From contig JBFOMC010000399.1 of NCBI GenBank assembly GCA_040830565.1, forward strand, positions 1 to 11,031: DNA of 11,031 bases. The letters run 5' to 3'. Positions 6,160 through 11,031 of this stretch are shown here, piece after piece (positions within the stretch are counted from its first letter, which is position 1; each line of letters begins with the position of its first letter). Source of the stretch: JAFMPW01 sp040830565 (lineage in GTDB: Bacteria; Bacteroidota; Bacteroidia; Flavobacteriales; Flavobacteriaceae). Made by a program: the position numbers and the translations under genes. The notes beneath the pieces are model-generated. The model was not told the origin of the DNA and ran no database searches. It was given only the letters and a program-made list of their open reading frames with translations.

Positions 6160-6462
6160 TGCATCCAGGTTCCTTATGGCACCATCCCAGAATTTTTCAT
6201 AGAACTTCAACCATTTGGTAACCTCTTTTAAAGGCTTAGCGTCGGCATAACAAAAGCGCTCTCTCCCCTTGCTGCTGATGCTTACTAAACCAGCATCTTC
6301 CAGGGTTTTGATGTGTTTAGTTACTCCTTGCCTGCTCATCTCAAACTGGGCTGATATTTGAGTAATAGGAAGTGCCGTAGCAGCCACCACCAGGGCATGA
6401 AAGATCTCACGCCTGGTGGGGTCGGCAATGGCCTTAAATATTTTGGTGATCCTATCCTGCAT
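6139..6462 (-). CDS. ArsR-family winged-helix repressor paired with AHSA1
   Basis: The protein has 107 residues. The opening ADPTRREIFHAL (13-24) and the recognition helix MSRQGVTKHIKTLEDAGLV (42-60) are typical of ArsR-type winged helix regulators; the wing follows at about 61-74. The only Cys is in the wing, so there is no CVC metal site and it is not an arsenic or zinc sensor. The C-terminal WLKFYEKFWDGAIRNLDAYLE segment is characteristic of the ArsR subgroup encoded with AHSA1/SRPBCC proteins. Its ATG lies inside the end of the upstream AHSA1 gene (11-base overlap), so they form one operon. It is the likely reader of the two GCAAC-GTTGC palindromes at 6898-6955 and would control its own operon. 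The ligand is unknown. Confidence 0.9.
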   Translation of the reverse strand: MQDRITKIFKAIADPTRREIFHALVVAATALPITQISAQFEMSRQGVTKHIKTLEDAGLVSISSKGRERFCYADAKPLKEVTKWLKFYEKFWDGAIRNLDAYLEGDS

Positions 6463-6880
6463 GAACCTCTGTCTTTAAATATGCGGAGAGTTCGTTAATG
6501 CAGTTTGTCCATCCTTTGTCGAAGCTGGTGAACATGGCCACCGCAGTCTCACCTTCGTACTTAGAGATTCCGGAATGTTCCAAAAATAATTTTGTTCCTT
6601 CGGTGGTTTCCTGTAATTCCCATTTTACTGTAGTTTCGGCTTTAGTGTCGGCCACTATCCAGGTGTAGATCAAAGTATAAGGATCGGCTTCCTTAACCAC
6701 GCCGGTAATCTGTGTACAGTCGTTTTCTTCACTGGCTGTAAAGGTGTATTGATACCCGGGCTCCGCCTTAAAATCGGCCTTAATAAACCAGGTTGAAATT
6801 TCTTCTGCCTTGGAAATGGCGTTCCATACCTTACCAATTGGATGGCTAAAGGTGTGTTCTTTACTGATGATGTCTTTCAT
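6452..6880 (-). CDS. AHSA1/SRPBCC-domain protein
   Basis: The protein has 142 residues and is a single-domain START-like (helix-grip) protein of the Aha1-C type. Family signatures are HPIGKVWNAIS and ISTWF near the N-terminus (about 13-33), a run of beta strands forming the pocket, and the C-terminal helix GWTNCINELSAYL (about 123-135). Such proteins bind hydrophobic small molecules, and some act with a linked ArsR regulator; no catalytic residue can be assigned. I chose the ATG at 6878-6880. The frame stays open to 6943, but that extension crosses the promoter and operators and does not look like the family N-terminus. It is the first gene of the operon and overlaps arsR by 11 bases. The usual order is regulator first; here it is reversed. 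Confidence 0.88.
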   Translation of the reverse strand: MKDIISKEHTFSHPIGKVWNAISKAEEISTWFIKADFKAEPGYQYTFTASEENDCTQITGVVKEADPYTLIYTWIVADTKAETTVKWELQETTEGTKLFLEHSGISKYEGETAVAMFTSFDKGWTNCINELSAYLKTEVHAG

Positions 6881-6897
6881 GATAATTAAATTTAAAA

Positions 6898-6915
6898 TGC
6901 AACTATATGGTTGCA
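6898..6915. promoter_or_regulatory. Palindromic operator 1 of the AHSA1-arsR operon
   Basis: TGCAAC and GTTGCA form perfect 6-bp arms around spacer TATATG. The site touches the downstream edge of the -7 element and covers the expected transcription start. It matches operator 2 at 13 of 16 core positions. Binding by the ArsR protein at 6139-6462 is inferred. Confidence 0.65.
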
Positions 6916-6943
6916 AATATAAGTAAATTTTTTTAATGTGCAA
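6914..6943 (-). promoter_or_regulatory. Promoter of the AHSA1-arsR operon
   Basis: On the - strand, TTG (6943-6941) is followed after 19 bases by TATATTTG (6921-6914), a perfect match to the Bacteroidota -33/-7 pattern. Transcription should start near 6907, giving a leader of about 27 bases before the AHSA1 ATG. The two palindromes flank and overlap these elements. Confidence 0.7.
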
Positions 6944-6955
6944 CTTTTAGGTTGC
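6940..6955. promoter_or_regulatory. Palindromic operator 2 of the AHSA1-arsR operon
   Basis: GCAAC and GTTGC are perfect 5-bp arms around TTTTAG. The site covers the -33 TTG of the promoter and lies just beyond the lrp stop codon. It is 41 bases from operator 1, about four helical turns, so both face the same side of the DNA. As RNA at the lrp 3' end it could also fold into a hairpin. Confidence 0.6.
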
Positions 6956-6959
6956 GTTT

Positions 6960-7403
6960 TTAAAATTCCTCAGTGTATGCCTTGGTTTCGACAATAGAGG
7001 ACAGGATGAGGGAGGTGGTGAGCTCGCCATAAGAGGTTAGTCTGTTATTCAGGTCCTCTAGGTGTTTGGGGTTTTTAACATAGCCCTTCATCAACATGCA
7101 ATCGTGCCCAGTGAGCTTATGGCATTCGTAAATCTCAGGGACTGTCTTAATGTACTCCTCAAAGCTTTCCACTTTCCCAAAGCGAATTTTAATGGAAATA
7201 TAAACCCCTAGCGGGTATCCAAGGGCCTCCATATCTAAGCGTGCTCCATATCCCTTTATAATGCCAGCATCTTCCAGTTTTTGAATCCGTTCCGCTACGG
7301 AAGGCGAAGAAAGGCCTACTTTTTTAGAAACTTCCGTGAGTGGTGCTCTGGCGTTTGACTGCAATTCTTCCAGGATTAACCAATTTAATTTATCTAGTTT
7401 CAT
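6960..7403 (-). CDS. Lrp/AsnC-family transcriptional regulator
   Basis: The protein has 147 residues, normal for the family. The N-terminal helix-turn-helix domain occupies about 3-60: LDKLNWLILEEL, then APLTEVSKKVGLSSPSVAERIQKLEDAGII. The C-terminal RAM ligand-binding domain occupies about 64-140 and includes the conserved TGHDCMLMKGYV segment (98-109), where amino-acid effectors bind at the dimer interface. It is a global or local feast/famine-type regulator; the effector is not readable from sequence. It is transcribed from its own promoter (TATATTTG at 7460-7467), divergently from the DinB-like operon. It could regulate that operon as well as itself, as divergent Lrp regulators often do. 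The AHSA1 gene follows 79 bases later from a separate promoter. Confidence 0.92.
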   Translation of the reverse strand: MKLDKLNWLILEELQSNARAPLTEVSKKVGLSSPSVAERIQKLEDAGIIKGYGARLDMEALGYPLGVYISIKIRFGKVESFEEYIKTVPEIYECHKLTGHDCMLMKGYVKNPKHLEDLNNRLTSYGELTTSLILSSIVETKAYTEEF

Positions 7404-7413
7404 AATTAATATA

Positions 7414-7457
7414 AATAATACAATAATCCTTTAAAAAAAAGGAAATAATGTAATAAT
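7414..7457. repeat. Helically spaced direct repeats upstream of lrp
   Basis: The 14-mer AATAAT-AC-AATAAT (7414-7427) recurs as AATAAT-GT-AATAAT (7444-7457), 30 bases apart, about three helical turns. Between them TCCTTT and AAAGGA (7427-7432 and 7438-7443) form an inverted repeat. All lie between the lrp -7 element and its ATG. They could be Lrp binding sites, but the DNA is low in complexity. Confidence 0.35.
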
Positions 7458-7459
7458 GC

Positions 7460-7467
7460 CAAATATA
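7460..7467 (-). promoter_or_regulatory. -7 element of the lrp promoter
   Basis: TATATTTG on the - strand is a perfect TAnnTTTG match. It lies 56 bases before the lrp ATG and predicts a leader of about 50 bases. No TTG stands at the ideal -33 spacing, so activation or a weaker -33 is possible. Confidence 0.5.
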
Positions 7468-7475
7468 TTAATTTT

Positions 7476-7502
7476 TTTGTTCCTATTCATGAATTAAATT
7501 TG
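7476..7502 (+). promoter_or_regulatory. Promoter of the DinB-like operon
   Basis: TAAATTTG at 7495-7502 matches the Bacteroidota -7 element exactly. TTTG at 7476-7479 could be the -33 element, but the 15-base spacer is shorter than usual. The predicted start leaves a leader of about 28 bases before the ATG at 7537. The element sits back to back with the lrp promoter. Confidence 0.5.
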
Positions 7503-7536
7503 AAGTATCAAAAAACGAACAATTTATATATACAGT

Positions 7537-8055
7537 ATGACAACATCAGCGCTAAAAACATCTGAGTTTAATGTCTACTACCAGAGGTATATTTCAAAAC
7601 TCTCTGAAAACACAGAACTGAGATCGGGTTTTGAATTGGGAATGCAAAACCTGGTAGAATTTTTTAAAGCCATCCCAAATGAAAAATGGGATTACCGATA
7701 TGCTCCCGGCAAATGGAGCATCAAAGAAATCTTACAGCATCTTATAGATACAGAGCGCATCTTTATGTACCGATGTTTTCGAATCGCACGGCACGATAAT
7801 ACTTCATTATCCGGATTTGATCAGAATATTTATGTTGACCCTTCTCAGGCTATAAATAAATCTATAGAAGCCCTGCTAAGTGAATTCAGGAGTGTACGCG
7901 AAAGCTCTATACTGCTTCTTGAAAGTTTAAGGGATGAAGATCTATGCTTTGTAGGTAGGGCCGATAAGAAGGCTTTGTCTTCCAGGGCTGCAGCCTTTAC
8001 GGTCATTGGTCATGAAATTTGGCATATGGATATTATTAAAGAACGGTATTTATAA
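7537..8055 (+). CDS. DinB/YfiT-like putative metal-dependent protein
   Basis: The protein has 172 residues and is a four-helix-bundle DinB-superfamily protein. The three expected metal ligands are H68 (in LQHLIDTERI), H159 and H163 (in GHEIWHMDIIKERYL at the C-terminus). The WDYRYAPGKWSIKEIL segment (51-66) before the first His is typical of the DinB_2 group. Some members are thiol S-transferases that use bacillithiol or mycothiol; others have no known activity. Some Bacteroidota are believed to make bacillithiol, so a detoxification role is possible but unproven. It is the first gene of a four-gene operon. The DUF1272 gene starts one base after its stop, so the two are translationally coupled. 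It is unrelated to DNA polymerase IV, also called DinB. Confidence 0.88.
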   Translation: MTTSALKTSEFNVYYQRYISKLSENTELRSGFELGMQNLVEFFKAIPNEKWDYRYAPGKWSIKEILQHLIDTERIFMYRCFRIARHDNTSLSGFDQNIYVDPSQAINKSIEALLSEFRSVRESSILLLESLRDEDLCFVGRADKKALSSRAAAFTVIGHEIWHMDIIKERYL

Positions 8056-8056
8056 G

Positions 8057-8347
8057 ATGTTAGAAATTAGACCCAATTGTGAGCATTGTAACAAAGACTT
8101 GCCTAATACTTCAGATGAGGCAATGATCTGCAGTTTTGAATGCACCTATTGTGCCCAGTGCGCCTTGGAACTATTCCAGAATGTTTGCCCTAGTTGTGGA
8201 GGTAACTTTGAAAAAAGGCCGGTTAGACCCCCTAGATTAACCAAAAAATACCCGCCCTCCTCAAAAAGAATTCATGATCCTAAAGACCTTGAGAAACTGG
8301 CGCCATTGATAATAAAAAACAAACATTTAAAACCTTCAGAGCGATGA
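8057..8347 (+). CDS. DUF1272 zinc-binding-like small protein
   Basis: The protein has 96 residues and matches DUF1272, opening MLEIRPNCEHC as the family does. Eight Cys (8, 11, 25, 29, 32, 35, 44, 47) are arranged as CxxC, CxxxCxxCxxC and CxxC. That is enough for two zinc ions in a small treble-clef or RING-like fold over residues 1-50. The tail (51-96) is basic and Pro/Lys-rich (KRPVRPPRL, KKYPPSSKR), which suits nucleic-acid or protein contacts, but function is unknown for the whole family. The ATG at 8057 lies one base after the DinB-like stop. An earlier in-frame ATG at 8006 would overlap that gene and does not fit the family start. The stop overlaps the next start as ATGA, so translation is coupled on both sides. 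Confidence 0.88.
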   Translation: MLEIRPNCEHCNKDLPNTSDEAMICSFECTYCAQCALELFQNVCPSCGGNFEKRPVRPPRLTKKYPPSSKRIHDPKDLEKLAPLIIKNKHLKPSER

Positions 8348-8811
8348 GTAATGTATTCGAGACCTATGCGCCGAGAAAGATAGAATTTCACAAGACACTT
8401 AAAGTGTTAGATTGGAAGGTAAAGCTTTATACAATAACCAAGAATGAAGAATACAGGTCCGAGACCAGTTTAAATTCCCTATTAGAAAAATTGCCGGAGC
8501 TTCTATTGATCCCTAGTAGATCTAATCTACCCACCTATAAAGCAGCCTTTCTTATTGTACATGAAGCAAGAGAAGGAGTGTTGATCCTCCTGAACTGGTG
8601 GACGGGAGAGAACATGGTAGAAACACAGATCTTCTTTTCAAACTATAGTACCCCTAATAAGATTGAAGCCTCCCCATTTAAAGAGAAAGCATTGGTTTGT
8701 ATCTGGGAGATAGAAATATTTACACACGAGCGCAAGGCCTGGATAGCTCATGTACTTTCAAAACCGGATGCTCCGGATTATGACGCCTATTTTCAAGATG
8801 TCTTGAATTAG
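8344..8811 (+). CDS. Conserved protein of unknown function in the DUF1272 operon
   Basis: The protein has 155 residues, no signal peptide and no membrane segment. I do not recognise a named domain. Visible features are an N-terminal FETYAPRKIE, a central LIVHEAREGVLILLNWWTGENMV (about 72-94), and a C-terminal half containing CIWEIEIFTHERKAWIAHVLS followed by a YDAYF tail. The mix of aromatic strands and a long final helix suggests a compact alpha/beta fold. Similar proteins of about 150 residues occur in Proteobacteria, to my recollection, with no established function. The start overlaps the DUF1272 stop by 4 bases (ATGA) and the GNAT gene follows 12 bases after its stop. It therefore belongs to this operon and probably works with the same pathway. 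Confidence 0.75.
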   Translation: MSNVFETYAPRKIEFHKTLKVLDWKVKLYTITKNEEYRSETSLNSLLEKLPELLLIPSRSNLPTYKAAFLIVHEAREGVLILLNWWTGENMVETQIFFSNYSTPNKIEASPFKEKALVCIWEIEIFTHERKAWIAHVLSKPDAPDYDAYFQDVLN

Positions 8812-8823
8812 TTCATTACACCA

Positions 8824-9288
8824 ATGAAATTAAATGTAAAAATTCGTTTTGCCCGAAGAGGAGACCTAGGCAGAATTGTAGATTTATGTAGCCTACATGC
8901 AGCTTACGAAAAGGCGCCATATTCAATAGATAACAAAGTAAAAGCCCTGCATACCGACCTTTTTTCAAATCCTCCAAAACTTTATTGTTTGGTAGTACAA
9001 AGCGATAAGTATCTTATCGGATATGCTACCTATATGAAGCAGTATAGTACTTGGGAAGCCAGGGAGTATATCTATATGGATTGCCTGTACCTAAAAGATT
9101 TTGCCAGGGGCCTTGTAATAGGTAAAAAGCTTATAAATAGAATTCAATTGGTGGCAGAAAAACTTGGATGTTCTACACTACAATGGCAAACTCCCATTTT
9201 TAATACCAGAGCAATACACTTCTACAAAAACCTGGGAGCAAATTCTAAACAAAAGGAACGCTTTTTACTGACACATAACCCGCACTAA
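8824..9288 (+). CDS. GNAT-family N-acetyltransferase
   Basis: The protein has 154 residues and carries a single GNAT domain, transferring an acetyl group from acetyl-CoA to an unknown amine. The start IRFARRGDLGRIVDLCSLHAAYE (7-29) is a typical first strand and helix. YIYMDCLYL (82-90) is the central strand, and ARGLVIGKKLI (94-104) is the acetyl-CoA pyrophosphate loop of motif A. NTRAIHFYKNLGA (127-139) is motif B with the usual Asn, Phe-Tyr and Gly. The HAAYE segment recalls spermidine/diamine acetyltransferase-like members, but the substrate cannot be fixed from sequence. It is the last gene of the four-gene operon, 12 bases after its neighbour. A T-run follows the stop (9292-9298) without a stem. 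Confidence 0.88.
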   Translation: MKLNVKIRFARRGDLGRIVDLCSLHAAYEKAPYSIDNKVKALHTDLFSNPPKLYCLVVQSDKYLIGYATYMKQYSTWEAREYIYMDCLYLKDFARGLVIGKKLINRIQLVAEKLGCSTLQWQTPIFNTRAIHFYKNLGANSKQKERFLLTHNPH

Positions 9289-9363
9289 AATCTTTTTTTC
9301 GCTAGCAATAATTTGTTGTTTCAGCAAAGAAATAAATTTATAGGTTAGACCAGGATTTAGGGG

Positions 9364-9394
9364 TTGTCCGTCTCAAATTTTAACCCTATTTTAG
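9364..9394 (+). promoter_or_regulatory. Probable promoter of the binding-protein/TolC fusion gene
   Basis: TTG (9364-9366), a 20-base spacer and TATTTTAG (9387-9394, one mismatch to TAnnTTTG) fit the Bacteroidota pattern. The leader to the ATG at 9420 would be about 20 bases. An imperfect inverted repeat (TAGGGGTT/AACCCTA) overlaps it. Confidence 0.4.
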
Positions 9395-9419
9395 ATAGCT
9401 TCCTATAAATTGACTAACC

Positions 9420-11031
9420 ATGAGAAAATTAGCTTTCTCCATACTTCTGTTTCTCCTTATTTCTACCTCCCTAAGTGCACAGTCTAAGAATGTATATAAC
9501 GTCGGGATTCTTGTAGACTTTACCTCTGAAGAAACCACCCCGCTTTTTGATCGGTTGCAAACAGAGATCACAAGTGTGGTTGGAGAAGATGCTGTGATCA
9601 ACTTTCCTGCAGGGAGTATTTTGGTAAACAACTATAATTTGCAAAAAGCCCGTGAAAATTATGATCTGCTCATAAAAGGTGATACAGATATCATCCTGGC
9701 ATTTGGCCCGGTGAACAATGAAGTGATCAGTAATATTGACCAACATCTAAAGCCAACCATACTCTTCGGGGCTGTAAACAGGGACTTAAGTGAGCTCGAT
9801 TTTACCAAAGAAACCTCAGGCATAGAAAATCTAACCTATCTTATTGAATCCGAGTCCTTTGAGGAAGATTTAAAGAAATTTAAGGAACTCACCAATTTCA
9901 AAAATCTTGGGATAGCTGTTGAAGAGGCCGTTGTTGATATTCTTCCTTTTAAAGAGGTCTTTGACAGAGAATTAAATGGCTTGGAAGCCAGCTACAAATT
10001 AATTCCCTTCAGTACGGTTGAAGATATTATTTCGGAGCTCGAGGGGATAGATGCTATTTATTTAGCCGGAGGGTTCTTTATTTCCCAAGAGGAGAACCAG
10101 CTTTTAGCAAAGACCTTTATAGATAAAAAGATTCCCTCCTTTACCATAAATGGGACGGATGACGTCATAGATGGGATTATGGCAACCAACCAATCTGATG
10201 ACAATCTGGATCAGTTTTTTAGACGAATAGCCCTTAGCATCGAGTCCTATATTAACGGTACTCCTCTTAAAGAGTTGCCGGTATACATAGATTATACCCC
10301 AAGACTTACCATTAACTACAATACAGCCGAAAGTATTGGCGTACCCATAAGATTTAGTTTATTAGCACAGACCGATTTTGTGGGGGAATTTAAAAATGTA
10401 CTTTCCGAAAAGCAATACAATCTGCTCGTGGTGATTGATGAGGCCTTAAAAAACAATCTTAGCCTGCAGTCTAGCCAGAGAGACGTTGCACTTAGCACCC
10501 AAGATGTGAAGTCGGCGGTGAGCAACTATATACCTTCGATAACTGCATCAAGTACTGGCACCTATATTGATCCGGATCTAGCCGAAATCAGCAATGGCCA
10601 GAATCCGGAGTTTTCTACCTCCGGGAATATCACGCTTCAGCAAACCTTATTTTCTGAGGCTGCAAATGCGAATATCGCCATTCAAAAAAACCTTCAAAAA
10701 GCTCAAGAGGCTAATTTAAATGCTGCAGAACTCGACCTCATCTTTGATGCCGCCAATGTATATTTTAATGCACTTATCTTAAAAGCAAATCTTCAAATAC
10801 AAAGTCAGAACCTCGATCTTACTAAAAAAAACCTACAGATCGCCTCTCAGAATTTTGAGGCGGGCGAATCCGGAAAATAAGAAGTATTTCGGTTTTGTAG
10901 GGAGATGGCTCCCAATACGCCAGCTATTGTTGAGGCTGTTTCTCAGCTTGAACAGGGATTTATAACTTTAAAACCCCTACTTTATAATCATAATGAGTTA
11001 GATATCTACGTTTAGGACGGCAATCTTGATG
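9420..11031 (+). pseudogene. Binding-protein-like/TolC fusion, broken by two in-frame stops; runs off the window
   Basis: The open part has 486 residues. A Sec signal peptide (1-20, ending LSA before QSK) is followed by a domain at about 25-310 that resembles ABC transporter substrate-binding proteins of the ABC_sub_bind type (IILAFGPVNN at 91-100, KPTILFGAVNRDL at 111-123). From about 333 a TolC-family outer-membrane efflux domain begins, with IDEALKNN, then SNYIPSITAS, QQTLFSEA and the long helical hairpin up to NFEAGESGK. A TAA at 10878-10880 ends the frame inside the first TolC repeat. Beyond it the same frame still reads recognisable TolC sequence (EVFRF, EAVSQLEQGF, DGNLD), with a second stop, TAG, at 11013-11015. 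A working TolC needs two repeats, so the product is probably non-functional, unless the stops are sequencing errors. Confidence 0.75.

Noticed and set aside
6139..6462. Metal-sensing ArsR/SmtB repressor
   Set aside because: The only Cys is in the wing; no CxC pair or C-terminal metal site is present, and the AHSA1 partner points to another ligand.
6881..6943. 21-residue N-terminal extension of the AHSA1 protein
   Set aside because: It overlaps the perfect -7 element and operator 1, and the family N-terminus starts at the ATG at 6878-6880.
7537..8055. DNA polymerase IV (also named DinB)
   Set aside because: The protein is a 172-residue helical bundle with three His ligands and no polymerase motifs.
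8006..8056. Earlier start for the DUF1272 gene
   Set aside because: It lies inside the DinB-like coding region; the family opens with MLEIRPNC at 8057.
9292..9298. T-run after the GNAT gene as an intrinsic terminator
   Set aside because: No GC-rich stem precedes it within a suitable distance.
9386..9746. Two - strand open frames opposite the TolC fusion gene start
   Set aside because: They are antisense to well-formed coding sequence with a signal peptide and show no protein-like pattern.
10316..10525. - strand open frame within the TolC domain
   Set aside because: It is a shadow of the real frame, with no start context and no recognisable motif.

Overview
The window looks like a chromosomal segment of a marine-type member of the Flavobacteriaceae (Bacteroidota). 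The sequence is AT-rich and has almost no Shine-Dalgarno sequences. Several start regions carry the Bacteroidota -7 element TAnnTTTG. The gene content also fits: an SDR-type L-threonine dehydrogenase, a DUF2652 protein, secreted proteins whose signal peptides end in AQ, and a TolC protein fused to a binding-protein domain. I did not identify a genus.

Layout. (1) 2-1187, + strand: the 3' part of a SelA-like PLP enzyme, then a lipoprotein of the RidA imine-hydrolase family. (2) 1188-1362: a run of tiny hairpins, a short copy of the tRNA 3' end, and tRNA-Arg(CCU) on the - strand. (3) 1430-2312, + strand: moaE-moaC for molybdenum cofactor, one base apart, converging with an internally repeated secreted protein (2309-3022, -). 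(4) 3155-3466, +: a small conserved acidic protein. It converges with an SDR L-threonine 3-dehydrogenase (3511-4452, -), which is divergent from a lipoprotein (4517-5011, +). (5) 5041-6132, +: a DUF2652 (nucleotide-cyclase-like) domain fused to an SRPBCC domain. (6) 6139-7403, -: an AHSA1/SRPBCC-ArsR operon with two matching palindromic operators around its promoter, preceded by an Lrp/AsnC regulator. (7) 7537-9288, +: a tight four-gene operon of DinB-like, DUF1272, an unrecognised family and a GNAT acetyltransferase. (8) 9420 to the end, +: a binding-protein/TolC fusion gene broken by two in-frame stops.

The genes are mostly short independent units. The best-supported functional links are MoaE with MoaC, the ArsR repressor with its AHSA1 partner and two operators, and the PLP enzyme with RidA, since RidA hydrolyses the enamine/imine by-products of PLP chemistry. 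No phage, transposase, CRISPR or rRNA was seen. The least expected items are the cyclase-like/SRPBCC fusion, the DUF1272 operon, the PLP enzyme with an exported RidA, and the decayed TolC fusion.
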